A model generated the notes under the pieces. It saw nothing but the letters and a program-made list of their open reading frames with translations, did not search any database and was not told the DNA's origin. From contig NZ_CP029426.2 of assembly GCF_002266435.3 (NCBI RefSeq), forward strand, positions 4,494,001-4,558,000: 64,000 nucleotides of DNA. Direction: 5' to 3'. A program made the position numbers and the translations under genes. Origin of the DNA: Bradyrhizobium amphicarpaeae (GTDB taxonomy: Bacteria; Pseudomonadota; Alphaproteobacteria; Rhizobiales; Xanthobacteraceae). Shown piece by piece: positions 1 to 8,712 of this stretch (position 1 is the stretch's first letter; each line of letters opens with the position of its first letter).

Positions 1-423
1 GTTGATCACGACCTCGCCGCCGGAATTCATGGTGTTGAGGTCGAGCGTGCAGATGTCGGGCTTGAGCAGCTCGATGTGCTCGACGCGCTTCTCGGGCTGA
101 AGCAGCGTGGTGCCGGGGCCGGCGACGCGGGGGTCTTCGACCGAGGGCACGAAACGCCCGCCGGGGCCGGTGGTGAGATTGATGACGAGGTCCTTGTTGC
201 GGGCGCGGATCAACTCGACCACGTCGCGGTAGAGGCCGATCTCCATCGAGGGACGCCCCGTCGCGGGATCGCGCACATGGATGTGGGCGATGGCAGCGCC
301 GGCTTCAGCGGCTTCCAGCGCGGAGGTCGCGATCTGCTCGGGCGTGATCGGCAGATACGGCGACTGCTCGGGTTTTGTGAGATTGCCGGTGATGGCGCAG
401 GTGATGATGGTTTTGCCGGTCAT
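1..423 (-). CDS. 3-keto-5-aminohexanoate cleavage enzyme family (BKACE), 5' part
   Basis: The first 141 codons of a BKACE (DUF849) protein are present; the gene runs off the window start. The family condenses a beta-keto acid with acetyl-CoA at a zinc centre. The opening ([14 protein letters not shown]) is typical, and HIHVRD supplies the usual zinc ligands, about H47 and H49. The ATG lies at 423. The CaiB-type CoA-transferase gene lies upstream on the same strand, separated only by a palindromic repeat, so both may serve one CoA-linked pathway. The substrate cannot be read from the fragment. Confidence 0.88.
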   Translation of the reverse strand, partial: MTGKTIITCAITGNLTKPEQSPYLPITPEQIATSALEAAEAGAAIAHIHVRDPATGRPSMEIGLYRDVVELIRARNKDLVINLTTGPGGRFVPSVEDPRVAGPGTTLLQPEKRVEHIELLKPDICTLDLNTMNSGGEVVIN

Positions 424-439
424 GCGATGCTCCCGTCTT

Positions 440-576
440 CCTTCTCCCCTTGTGGGAGAAGGTGGCGCGAAGCGCCGGATGAGGGGTACCTCTCCACTGA
501 CGAGATCGGTCGTGAGGAGAGATACCCCTCACCCGTCTTCGCTTCGCGAAGCCACCCTCTCCCACAAGGGGAGAGG
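440..576. repeat. 137-bp imperfect palindromic intergenic repeat
   Basis: The outer arms at about 440-466 and 551-576 are near-perfect reverse complements, and each contains its own small palindrome (CTCCCCTTGTGGGAG). An inner pair also matches around 480-497 and 512-531 (GAGGGGTACC against ATACCCCTC). The element fills the gap between two minus-strand genes and would fold into a long hairpin in the transcript. It resembles the REP/MITE-like palindromes common in Bradyrhizobium. No protein is encoded that I believe. Confidence 0.8.
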
Positions 577-584
577 GAAAAAAG

Positions 585-1814
585 TCAGATGATTCCCTGC
601 TGCTTCAGCGCCTCGATCTTCTCGCCATCATAGCCGAGCTTGCCGCCGAGCACCTCCTGGGTGTGCTCGCCGAGCAGCGGCGGGGCGCGGTAATCCTTGA
701 TCGGGGTGCCCGAGAGGGTCAGCGCATTGCGGATCAGCGAGAGCTCCGGTTCGAACTTGTGCTGTGTCTTCACCCGCATGCCGCGCGACTGGACGTGCGG
801 ATCGGCAAACACCTGCTCGAAATTGTTGATCGGGCCTGACGGCACGCCCGCCTCTTCCAGCTTCTCCAGCCAGTAGGATACCTTCTGCTTCAGGAACAGG
901 CCGGCGAAGATCGCCATGATCTCCTTGCCGTGCACCACGCGGTCGTTGTTCTTGATGAAGCGCGGATCGCTCGCGAGTTCCGGCTCGCCGAGCACCGCGC
1001 AGGTCTTTCGGAATTGACCGTCATTGCCGACCACCAGCATCAACTCGCCGTCGGTGCAGCGGAATACGCCGGCCGGCATGCCGCCATTGCCCCAGGTGCC
1101 GCGCCGCGGCGGGGTCTTGCCGTTGACGAGGTAGATCTGCAGCCAGTGCGACAGCGAGGCGATGACGGTGTCGAACAGGCAGACGTCGATCTGCTGCCCC
1201 TCGCCGCCATTGACGTCGCGATGGTAGAGCGCGGAGAGGATGCCGATCGAGGTGTTCATGCCGGTCATGTAGTCGACGATCGACGGGCCGACCTTCATCG
1301 GGCCCTCGCCGGGCTCGCCGTCGATATGACCGGTGACGCTCATCAGGCCGCCCATCGCCTGCAGGATGGCATCGTAGCCGGCGCGCGGCGCGTACGGGCC
1401 GGTCTGGCCGAAGCCGGTCACCGAGCAATAGATGATGCCGGGGTTGATCGCCTTGATCGTCTCGTAGTCGAGGCCGTAGCGCTTGAGGTCGCCGACCTTG
1501 TAGTTCTCCATGAAGACGTCGACGTCCTTGGCGAGCTCGCGGATGATGGCCTGCCCCTCGGGCTTGGCGATATTGACGGTCACCGACTTCTTGTTGCGGT
1601 TGGCGCAGAGATAGAAGGAATTGTTGTTGTTGGCCTTGCCCTCGGGATCGGTCAGGTAAGGCGGGCCGAAGGCGCGCGCGTCGTCGCCGGTGCCCGGCCG
1701 CTCGATCTTGATCACCTCCGCGCCGAGATCGCCCAGCATCTGGGCCGACAAGGGGCCGGCCAGCACGCGGGTGAGGTCAAGGATCTTGATGCCTGAAAGC
1801 GGCAGGGCCGACAT
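585..1814 (-). CDS. CaiB/BaiF family CoA-transferase
   Basis: A 409-aa class III CoA-transferase that moves CoA between carboxylic acids through an aspartyl-CoA intermediate. The N-terminus (GIKILDLTRVLAGP) and LGDLGAEVIKIERPG are family hallmarks, and the GYDAILQAMGG segment holds the expected catalytic Asp. The length fits the family. The ATG at 1814 is chosen because GGAGG sits 8 nt upstream; an upstream in-frame start would add 23 unlike residues. It lies upstream of the BKACE gene on the same strand. The substrate is unknown. Confidence 0.93.
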   Translation of the reverse strand: MSALPLSGIKILDLTRVLAGPLSAQMLGDLGAEVIKIERPGTGDDARAFGPPYLTDPEGKANNNNSFYLCANRNKKSVTVNIAKPEGQAIIRELAKDVDVFMENYKVGDLKRYGLDYETIKAINPGIIYCSVTGFGQTGPYAPRAGYDAILQAMGGLMSVTGHIDGEPGEGPMKVGPSIVDYMTGMNTSIGILSALYHRDVNGGEGQQIDVCLFDTVIASLSHWLQIYLVNGKTPPRRGTWGNGGMPAGVFRCTDGELMLVVGNDGQFRKTCAVLGEPELASDPRFIKNNDRVVHGKEIMAIFAGLFLKQKVSYWLEKLEEAGVPSGPINNFEQVFADPHVQSRGMRVKTQHKFEPELSLIRNALTLSGTPIKDYRAPPLLGEHTQEVLGGKLGYDGEKIEALKQQGII

Positions 1815-1991
1815 GTCGATTTCCTCCGGGGAACTGATCTTGGCGCGGCGGCTGCAGGCGCGCCGCGCTCCCTGCGGATACACTATTTTGCGGCTCTGAG
1901 CACTGCACTGGCGGCATACGGCTATCTCCTGCCGGCCTCAGGGCCCGTCACCCTCCCCAACTTTCCGCGCCGCGAAGATTTCCTGATCGGC

Positions 1992-3188
1992 TCAAGCCAT
2001 CACCACCCGCGGCCGTCGCCGCCCCAGCAGGACCAAAATCAGCACCGTTGCGCAGGAGAACACCAGCGTGAGAGCGAGCGCGCCACGGCTGCCGAACTGG
2101 GTGAGCAGGCCGACGAGGAGCGGCGGCGAGATCGCGGACGCCAGATTGAGCGGCAGCGCGATCATCGACATCGCCTTGGCGAACTCGGCCTGGTCGTAGA
2201 ACACGAGCGGGATGGTGGCTCGCGCCACCGCCATCGCGCCGCTGCCGGCGCCATAGAGCAGGATGAAGGCCGCGACCGCCCAGGTCGCGCCCTCGCTCGC
2301 CATCAGCAGCAGCATGGCCACGGGAAGCGCCGTGCCGGCGACGAGCCCGGTCGTGATCCCGTCCCATCGCCCGCCGCCGAGAAGATCCAGCCCGCGGGCG
2401 CTGACCTGGATCACGCCCAGCATCGAGCCGAACAGGAGTGCCTGCGCCGGGGCCAATCCTTCGGCCCGGAGCAGCTCGATCAGGATGGCGCTGATGCCGA
2501 AATTGACGAAGGCGTTCAGCGTGATCACGCAGACGACGAGACCGAAGGTGCTTCTCGGAATTGCAGGCGGCGGCGCGGCCCGGGCCGACGCACCGCCATG
2601 GTCGGTCGCGATTTTCCGGCGCGGCGCGAGTAACGCATAGAGCGGAAGGTTGATGAGGAGCATCATCGCCGCATAGACCAGACAGGTGCCGCGCCAGCCG
2701 AGATGCCCGCTCAGAAACGAGGTCGTCGGCCAGAAAATGCTGCTGGAGAGCCCGGTCACCAGCATCAGCCCGCCGATGGCATTCTTGGCCCCTCGCCCGG
2801 CGACCTCGTTGAGCATGATGTACGCGCCGGTCGAGAGCGTGGCGCTGCCGCCCATGCCGAGAATGACCCAGCCGACGAAATAGAGCAGCGGCTCGTGTGC
2901 GAGGAACAGCACGACATAGCCCGGCGCGGACACGATGGTGCCCACCATCATGACCTTGCGCGCGCCGTGCCGCGCAAAGGCCTTGGCAAGCCACGGTGCG
3001 CACAGCCCCATCGTGACATAAAGCACCGAGCTGCCAGCAAATACGCCCGGCAGGCTCATGCCGAGACCGTCCGCAAGCTCGCGGCCAACCACGGCCGGAA
3101 GACCAATCGTACCCCATCCGATCAGTTGGGTGATGGCGAGCACCAGCAGGACGCCGATCAGCCTGCTGTCAGATTTGAAGAACCGCAT
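1992..3188 (-). CDS. MFS transporter
   Basis: A 398-aa integral membrane protein with about 12 hydrophobic segments, the usual size and layout of a major facilitator. The short cytoplasmic start (MRFFKSDSRLIG) leads straight into TM1, and a basic loop (AFARHGARKV) follows TM2 as in MFS motif A. It probably exports or imports a small solute by proton coupling. The Shine-Dalgarno is weak. It stands 177 bp upstream of the CoA-transferase gene on the same strand. Nothing in the sequence names the substrate. Confidence 0.88.
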   Translation of the reverse strand: MRFFKSDSRLIGVLLVLAITQLIGWGTIGLPAVVGRELADGLGMSLPGVFAGSSVLYVTMGLCAPWLAKAFARHGARKVMMVGTIVSAPGYVVLFLAHEPLLYFVGWVILGMGGSATLSTGAYIMLNEVAGRGAKNAIGGLMLVTGLSSSIFWPTTSFLSGHLGWRGTCLVYAAMMLLINLPLYALLAPRRKIATDHGGASARAAPPPAIPRSTFGLVVCVITLNAFVNFGISAILIELLRAEGLAPAQALLFGSMLGVIQVSARGLDLLGGGRWDGITTGLVAGTALPVAMLLLMASEGATWAVAAFILLYGAGSGAMAVARATIPLVFYDQAEFAKAMSMIALPLNLASAISPPLLVGLLTQFGSRGALALTLVFSCATVLILVLLGRRRPRVVMA

Positions 3189-3312
3189 TCCAAACGTTCG
3201 CCTGCCCGGCCGACGCAGATCGCGCCGGCGCGACCAGTCTTAGCCGGAGACTGAGGTCATCGGCATGTCGGTTCCGAATGGCACTGCGGCGCTGGCCGCA
3301 GAGCAAGCAGCG

Positions 3313-3483
3313 TCAGGCGGTATGGCCGGGATCGACGTGCTTCGGCGTCTTCTTCTCGCGCTGCGGCGTCATCTTCGCCGGATCGGGCGCGCCTGGCACG
3401 CCGCGGGGACCGAGCTGTTCGCGCTGGATGTCGTCTTCGGAACGGGATGGCTCGACGCCGTTCGGCTCAGGGGACCTGGTCAT
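3313..3483 (-). CDS. 56-aa hydrophilic hypothetical protein
   Basis: A short reading frame beginning MTRSPEPNGVEPSRSEDD and ending HVDPGHTA, rich in Pro, Lys and charged residues, without membrane segment or Cys. An AAGGA stretch lies about 8 nt before the ATG. It sits 27 bp downstream of the next small gene on the same strand, so it may be the last cistron of the 5555-to-3313 operon. I do not recognise the family. Confidence 0.6.
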   Translation of the reverse strand: MTRSPEPNGVEPSRSEDDIQREQLGPRGVPGAPDPAKMTPQREKKTPKHVDPGHTA

Positions 3484-3510
3484 CGCGGTTTTCCTTCTGC
3501 GGTGACGCTG

Positions 3511-3726
3511 CTAGGGCGCCGCCTTGAACCCCAGCGTGCCCTCGCCCTGCTCGCGGCCGGGCACGCTGACGTGAACTTCATGCCCCTGCCGAAGCGCCAG
3601 CGTCGCGGCCAACACCGCAGTCTCGAAGGCGGCTTCCTTGGTTGCATACCTGTTCTTGACGTCGCCATCGTGCAGGACGCCCCACTCGTCCTCGACGGGA
3701 ACGATGGCATATTGTGCAAGGCTCAT
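3511..3726 (-). CDS. Small DUF2188-like protein
   Basis: A 71-aa protein starting MSLAQYAIVPVEDEWGV. The pattern of a short strand pair (YAIVPVEDEWGVLHDG), a helix (TKEAAFETAVLAATLALRQG) and a final strand (HEVHVSVPG) resembles DUF2188-type small proteins. AGGAG lies just upstream of the ATG. The start is only 3 bp after the stop of the dehydrogenase gene, so they are probably co-transcribed. Function is unknown; the family assignment rests on the fold pattern only. Confidence 0.7.
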   Translation of the reverse strand: MSLAQYAIVPVEDEWGVLHDGDVKNRYATKEAAFETAVLAATLALRQGHEVHVSVPGREQGEGTLGFKAAP

Positions 3727-3729
3727 TGA

Positions 3730-5076
3730 TCACTCCTGACGCTGCGTGAGTTGGGGATGCGCGGCGCTGACGCGCCAGACCGTGTTGCCGCTGTCGTCTG
3801 CGACCAGCAAGGCGCCTGATTTGTCGATGGCCACGCCGACGGGACGGCCACGGGCCTGGTTGTCGCTGTTGAGGAAGCCGGTCACGACGTCCTGCGCCGG
3901 CCCTGAGGGCTTGCCGCCCTCGAACGGGACGTAGACGACCTTGTAGCCATTCAGCTTCTGGCGATTCCAGCTGCCGTGCTCACCGACGAAGGCGCCGCCG
4001 CGATAAGCGGCCGGCAGGCTCGTGCCGGTGGAGAAGGCCATGCCGAGCGGCGCTACGTGAGAGCTCAGCGCGTAGTCCGGCATGATCGCCTTGGCGACCA
4101 GATCCGGCCGCTGCGGCTTGACGCGGGGATCGACGTGCTGGCCGTAATAGCTGTAGGGCCAGCCGTAAAAGCCGCCGTCCTTTACCGAGGTCATGTAGTC
4201 GGGGACCAGATCGGGCCCGAGCTCGTCGCGCTCGTTTACCACCGCCCACAGTGCGCCGGTCTGCGGCTCGAAGCTGAGCCCGTTGGGATTGCGGAGGCCG
4301 CTTGCGAACACGCGCCAGCGGCCGCTGGCACGGTCGACCTCGAGGATCGCGGCGCGGTTGTGCTCGGCCTCCATGCCGTTCTCGGTGATGTTGCTGTTGG
4401 AGCCGACGCCGGCATAGAGTTTCGAGCCGTCGGGGCTGGCCACGAGGCTCTTGGTCCAGTGATGGTTGATCGGCCCGCCCGGCAGCGGCGTCAGCACCGT
4501 ACCCGGCGCGGTGATCTTGGTGTCGCCCTCGGTGTAGGGATACCTGACGATGGCATCGGCATTGGCGACGTAGAGATCGTCGCCGACCAGCGCGATGCCG
4601 AACGGCGAATTGAGATGGTCGAGGAAGACGCTTTGCGTATCCGGCACGCCGTCGCCATTGCTGTCGCGCAAAAGCGTGATCCGGTTGCCCGGCCCGGTAT
4701 CGTTGCCGCCCGAAGTCGCCCAGGACTCGATATAGCCCATGACGATCTCCTTGGGCCGCTTGATTCCCGCTCCCTTCGGCGCCTTGGATTCCGCGACCAG
4801 CACGTCGCCATTGGGCAGCACGTAGATGAAGCGCGGATGCTGCAGGCCGGTCGCGAAGGCCTTGACCTGCAGGCCCTCGGCCACGGCCGGGGTCTCGTCC
4901 TTCTTCCAGCCGACGATGCGCGCGATATGCATCGGCGGCAGCAGATATTGCTGAATGTCGGGAAGCTTTGGGTTGGCGCCGATCTGCGCCTTGGGATCGC
5001 CGCTGCCGTCGTCGCAGCCGGCCAGGAGCAGCAGCATTGAAGAGCACAACAGCGCGCGGCCTATTGAGAAATTCAT
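3730..5076 (-). CDS. Sorbosone dehydrogenase-type PQQ-dependent lipoprotein (beta-propeller)
   Basis: A 448-aa predicted lipoprotein: a signal peptide with lipobox LLAGC puts the lipidated Cys at about residue 21. The body has the six-bladed propeller features of soluble glucose/sorbosone dehydrogenases: [39 protein letters not shown] and GEHGSWNR. The family oxidises sugars or aldoses in the periplasm with PQQ. The start at 5076 overlaps the stop of the DUF2231 gene by ATGA, implying translational coupling. The substrate is not deducible. Confidence 0.88.
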   Translation of the reverse strand: MNFSIGRALLCSSMLLLLAGCDDGSGDPKAQIGANPKLPDIQQYLLPPMHIARIVGWKKDETPAVAEGLQVKAFATGLQHPRFIYVLPNGDVLVAESKAPKGAGIKRPKEIVMGYIESWATSGGNDTGPGNRITLLRDSNGDGVPDTQSVFLDHLNSPFGIALVGDDLYVANADAIVRYPYTEGDTKITAPGTVLTPLPGGPINHHWTKSLVASPDGSKLYAGVGSNSNITENGMEAEHNRAAILEVDRASGRWRVFASGLRNPNGLSFEPQTGALWAVVNERDELGPDLVPDYMTSVKDGGFYGWPYSYYGQHVDPRVKPQRPDLVAKAIMPDYALSSHVAPLGMAFSTGTSLPAAYRGGAFVGEHGSWNRQKLNGYKVVYVPFEGGKPSGPAQDVVTGFLNSDNQARGRPVGVAIDKSGALLVADDSGNTVWRVSAAHPQLTQRQE

Positions 5077-5555
5077 CGCGCAACTCCCACGCCGTGACGA
5101 TAGACCATGGCCCAGCCGAGCCAGCCGGTGATCGGCACGATCAGGACCGTGATCGCGGACAGCACAAGCCCGGTCGGCCACACCGAGGTCCAGGCATCGC
5201 GGGTGTGGATCAGCGTGTTGACGATCGCCAGGATGAGTGCGACGAAATTGCCGATCAGATGCGGCCAGGCCGGCGTCTGCGCTCGCACCAACCGGTTGCC
5301 GAGGAAATCGGTCAGGCCCGCGATCGCCGCCAGCACGCCGAAGATGACGCCGACAAGCAGCAGCCATGCGGAAAAATCCGCCCACATGATTTCGGCGCTG
5401 GCCACATAGGCGATATCGGTCAATAGCGCCCCGACGAAGCACGCGATCGGAATCGGCACCAGCATCGGATGAATGGGATGACCCGCAATTTGAGCGGTGG
5501 TGCGCAGGCGCACGTCGTCTCGCAGGGTCTCTTGCACCGTCGATCCTCTCGTCAT
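5073..5555 (-). CDS. DUF2231 membrane protein
   Basis: A 160-aa protein with four hydrophobic segments after a polar N-terminus ([15 protein letters not shown]). [13 protein letters not shown] is the DUF2231 signature, whose paired His may bind haem or metal. It ends in an ATGA overlap with the PQQ-type dehydrogenase gene, so it could be a membrane partner or electron acceptor for that enzyme; this is inference from coupling. The gene diverges from the FNT channel gene. Confidence 0.85.
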   Translation of the reverse strand: MTRGSTVQETLRDDVRLRTTAQIAGHPIHPMLVPIPIACFVGALLTDIAYVASAEIMWADFSAWLLLVGVIFGVLAAIAGLTDFLGNRLVRAQTPAWPHLIGNFVALILAIVNTLIHTRDAWTSVWPTGLVLSAITVLIVPITGWLGWAMVYRHGVGVAR

Positions 5556-5699
5556 TCGCCCTCTGCCCCGGTGGCAAACTCGACGTTGTTGCGAAGGTTC
5601 CTCGGCGGCGATTGGCCGCACCATCATCACGACCGGGCCGCTGGACGGAACCGACGAGCGCCACCGGCCTTGAATGCGATCACCGATTGGAGATTGCGC

Positions 5700-6563
5700 G
5701 TGGATCAACGTCGCGACGACGACTCGTTCAGTCCGGCCTCGAAGCTGGACGGCGTCTCGCAGCGCCAGACCGAGCAGATCGAATCCCAGAGCCGGCCGAA
5801 CGCCGCGCTGATCCACGAGACGATCCGCGCCGAGGGCGAGCAGGAATTGGAGCGGCGCTGGTGGGCGATCGTGCTGTCCGGGTTTGCCGCCGGCCTGTCG
5901 ATCGCGCTGTCGCTGATTGTCCAGGGTGAATTTCACGCCCTGATCTCCGATGAGGGGACGCGCCGCCTTGTTGCGCCGCTCGGCTATACCGTGGGCTTTC
6001 TGGTCGTCGTGCTCGGGCGGCAGCAGCTTTTTACCGAGAACACGCTGACGCCGATCCTGCCGCTGCTGCACAATCGCGATCTCGGCACCCTCGGGAGCGT
6101 GATCAGGCTATGGGCTCTGGTCCTCGCCTCCAATATCGCGGGGACCTGGGCGGTCGGCTCCGTGCTCGCCACCACCAGTATCTTCGAGCCGCGCATCGTC
6201 GAGGCTTTCGTCGAGATCAGCCAGCACACCGTGAAAGGCGACTTCACGTCAACCCTCGTCCGCGCGATCTTCGCGGGTTGGCTCATCGCCCTGATGGCAT
6301 GGCTGCTGCCGGCCACCAAGGGATCGCGGGCGCACATCATCGTCATCATGACCTATGTCGTCGCCCTCGGTGGGTTCGCCCATATCGTCGCGGGTTCGGT
6401 CGAGTGCGCCTTCCTGGTGCAGAGCGGCCGGGCGTCGCTCGCGCAGTACGCCTCGGACTTCTTCGCCCCGACGCTGCTCGGCAACATCCTGGGCGGAACG
6501 ACCCTGGTGGCGCTGCTGAACTATGGACAGGTCGCCTCTGAGATCGACGACCACAGGGAGTAG
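5700..6563 (+). CDS. Formate/nitrite transporter family channel
   Basis: A 287-aa membrane protein with about 35 polar residues followed by six hydrophobic segments, typical of the FNT pentameric channels for formate, nitrite or related anions. Family features include the helix start ERRWWAIVLSGFAAGLSIAL and the GRQQLFTENTLTPILP segment. I choose the GTG at 5700 because GGAG lies 7 nt upstream. An earlier ATG at 5469 would run through the divergent DUF2231 gene and add atypical sequence. The substrate is unknown. Confidence 0.88.
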   Translation: MDQRRDDDSFSPASKLDGVSQRQTEQIESQSRPNAALIHETIRAEGEQELERRWWAIVLSGFAAGLSIALSLIVQGEFHALISDEGTRRLVAPLGYTVGFLVVVLGRQQLFTENTLTPILPLLHNRDLGTLGSVIRLWALVLASNIAGTWAVGSVLATTSIFEPRIVEAFVEISQHTVKGDFTSTLVRAIFAGWLIALMAWLLPATKGSRAHIIVIMTYVVALGGFAHIVAGSVECAFLVQSGRASLAQYASDFFAPTLLGNILGGTTLVALLNYGQVASEIDDHRE

Positions 6564-6624
6564 GACCGCTCAGATTCAGCGGGACGTCGGTGCATGGACG
6601 ATGACGACCCGCTCCTGCACGAGG

Positions 6625-6945
6625 TCAGAGGCCGCGCCTCAAACCCAGGGCTTCGCGAACTTCGTCATCCTCGATCGTCTGTGCCAGGCGCCGCTCATTG
6701 CCGGCGTCCTTTCGGGCTTCGAAATTTTCCGCAACCGTCCCCAGCGCCCGAAACGCCTCCCCGGCGCTCGCTGCTGCCGCGATGTGGGCAAGCGACCGAC
6801 CGTTGACCGTGAGATCGGCCTCGCCCCAAGGCGTGGTGTCGATCTCCAAGAGGTCGCCGCCGGCATTTGCGGTGAAGTGCTGGACGGTGGATTTGGAGGT
6901 CGGCAGCGTGATATCCGGCGTCCAGTCGATCGGCTTGTTGGTCAT
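6625..6945 (-). CDS. Hypothetical protein, 106 aa
   Basis: Starts MTNKPIDWTPDITLPTSKST; an in-frame ATG at 6978 would add 11 residues. It is polar, with an Ala-rich helix (SLAHIAAAASAGEAFRALG) and an acidic C-terminal stretch, and has no signal peptide. It lies 100 bp after the last permease gene of the ABC operon, same strand. A FixK-like half-palindrome at 6999-7012 is 53 bp before this ATG. I do not recognise the family. Confidence 0.55.
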   Translation of the reverse strand: MTNKPIDWTPDITLPTSKSTVQHFTANAGGDLLEIDTTPWGEADLTVNGRSLAHIAAAASAGEAFRALGTVAENFEARKDAGNERRLAQTIEDDEVREALGLRRGL

Positions 6946-6998
6946 GGCGTGGTTGTCCCGAAGTTGCGACCAACTCATAGACCATCCGTCGCGCGCGA

Positions 6999-7012
6999 CA
7001 TTGACCTGGATC
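6999..7012. promoter_or_regulatory. Weak FNR/FixK-like palindrome
   Basis: TTGACCTGGATCAG is TTGA-N6-TCAG, one base from the symmetric TTGA-N6-TCAA pattern. It sits 53 bp before the ATG at 6945, close to the spacing of the better box before the cytochrome gene. A chance match is possible. Confidence 0.3.
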
Positions 7013-7045
7013 AGGCTCGCTGCCGCCGGGCCGTCAGCGCAGGAT

Positions 7046-7834
7046 TTATCCCGCTTTCCTCTTTTGTCGGGTGGTTGCGAGCAATACGAGGAGGAACGAG
7101 GCCGCTGTCATCAGCGTCGATATCGATGCAATCGTCGGGTCGATCTCGTCCCGGAGCGCCGTGAACATGCGTTTGGTCAGCGGCTGGTACCGGCCGCCGG
7201 AGATGAACAACGCGACGATGGTCTCGTCCATTGCCGAGATGAAAGCAAAAATGCCTCCGGCGACCACGCTCGCCTTGATCTGCGGCAGCGTCACCGCAAA
7301 GAAGCTGCGCAGGCGGTTCATGCCGAGGCTGCGCGCCACCATTTCCTGTGCCGGATCGAAGCTTTGCAGCCCGGCCAGCACGGAGATGACGACGTACGGC
7401 AATCCGAGCATCACGTTCGCCAGCACGAGGCCGGGCATGGTCGCGACCAGCCCGACCTTGGCGTAGACGAAGAAGATGCCGACCGCGGTGATGATGACAG
7501 GCACCACCAGCGGCAGCAGCAGCGCCATGTGGATCAGGCGCATGATGCGCAGCTTCGACTGGCTGATGGCGTAGGCGGCGGCCACCCCGCACGGGGTCGC
7601 GATCAGCACGGTCAGGGCCGCGACCGTCAGCGTCACCTGCGTCGCCTGCATCCAGACGGGGTTCGTGAAATATTGCTGATACCAGCGCAGCGAGAACGAC
7701 GGCGGCGGGAAGGTCAGGAAGCGCGCGCTCGAGAACGAGATCGGCACGATGATCAGCACCGGCAGGATCAGGTAGACCAGCACCAGCGCGCTGATCGCGT
7801 ACAGGAAGATGCGTGCGGGCGAGAAGCGCGTCAT
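7046..7834 (-). CDS. ABC transporter permease (PotC-like)
   Basis: A 262-aa inner-membrane permease with about six hydrophobic segments. The EAA-type coupling loop reads QEMVARSLGMNRLRSFFAV and contacts the ATPase. Start ATG at 7834 overlaps the stop of the preceding permease gene (ATGA), so the two are translationally coupled. It is the distal transport gene of the operon starting near 12967. Family relatives import spermidine, putrescine or other amine-type solutes. Confidence 0.93.
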   Translation of the reverse strand: MTRFSPARIFLYAISALVLVYLILPVLIIVPISFSSARFLTFPPPSFSLRWYQQYFTNPVWMQATQVTLTVAALTVLIATPCGVAAAYAISQSKLRIMRLIHMALLLPLVVPVIITAVGIFFVYAKVGLVATMPGLVLANVMLGLPYVVISVLAGLQSFDPAQEMVARSLGMNRLRSFFAVTLPQIKASVVAGGIFAFISAMDETIVALFISGGRYQPLTKRMFTALRDEIDPTIASISTLMTAASFLLVLLATTRQKRKAG

Positions 7835-8700
7835 TTCTGCCCCAACACGCGATCGAGCGCGACGAATCGGCTGACAACGAAGAAGATTGCGAGCACGCTC
7901 AACAGCAGCACCACGGCGACGGCGCTCGCCGCGCCGAACTGGTTGTAAAGCTCGACGTTGCGGCTCACCAGCATCGACACCATCACCGTACGGCCGCCCC
8001 CGAGCAACTCGGGCGTGATGTAGAAGCCGAGGCAGAGCACGAACACCATGGTCGAGCCCGCGAGCACACCGGGCAACGACAGCGGCAGGAACACACGGCA
8101 GAACGTCAGCGACGGGCTCGCGCCCAGGCTGGCGCCGGCCTGCATGAGATCGCCGGGGATTTTTTGCATGGCCGCGTAGAGCGGCAGCACCATGAAAGGC
8201 AGCAGGATATGCACGGTCGCGACCACCGTGCCGAAGGTGTTGTGCACGAGCGCCAGCGGCTCGGAGATCACATCGAGATAGCGCAGGAACTGATTGATCA
8301 CGCCTGTGCGCTGGAGCAGCGCCAGCCAGGCGTAGGCGCGCACCAGCACCGACGTCCAGAACGGCAGCACCACCAGCGACAGGATCAGGATGCTCCATCC
8401 CTTCGGCAACGAATTGGCGAGATAGGCCACGGGATAGCCGAGCAGCAGCGCGATCGCCGTTACCGCGAGGCTGATCTCGAAGGTCAACGCAAAACTGCGC
8501 CAATAGATGTCCTCGGTGAAGACGCGGCGATAGTTCTCCAGCGTGAAGCCATCATGGTAGATCGACTGCCAGGCGAGCCAGCCGACCGGCAGCACGATCA
8601 GTGCCAGGATCACCAGCAGCGCCGGCGACACCAGCGCCAGCATCAGGCCCTGCTCGCGACGCTGATGCTTCTGCGATGGATCTGGCACGGATGTCGCCAA
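7831..8700 (-). CDS. ABC transporter permease (PotB-like)
   Basis: A 289-aa permease whose basic N-terminus (PSQKHQRREQG) precedes six membrane segments; the coupling loop is DLMQAGASLGASPSLTFCRV. The start is TTG at 8700, with GGAG 7 nt upstream. It lies 12 bp after the binding-protein gene and overlaps the second permease by 4 nt. It would form the heterodimeric membrane channel with that partner. Confidence 0.92.
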   Translation of the reverse strand: MATSVPDPSQKHQRREQGLMLALVSPALLVILALIVLPVGWLAWQSIYHDGFTLENYRRVFTEDIYWRSFALTFEISLAVTAIALLLGYPVAYLANSLPKGWSILILSLVVLPFWTSVLVRAYAWLALLQRTGVINQFLRYLDVISEPLALVHNTFGTVVATVHILLPFMVLPLYAAMQKIPGDLMQAGASLGASPSLTFCRVFLPLSLPGVLAGSTMVFVLCLGFYITPELLGGGRTVMVSMLVSRNVELYNQFGAASAVAVVLLLSVLAIFFVVSRFVALDRVLGQK

Positions 8701-8712
8701 GGTCGATCTCCC

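Noticed and set aside
930-1796. Long open frame opposite the CoA-transferase
   Set aside because: Mirror frame of a high-GC gene, His/Asp/Val-rich, no domain or ribosome site.
5469-5699. Longer N-terminus for the FNT channel
   Set aside because: It would overlap the divergent DUF2231 start and encodes atypical sequence; the GTG at 5700 has a good ribosome site.
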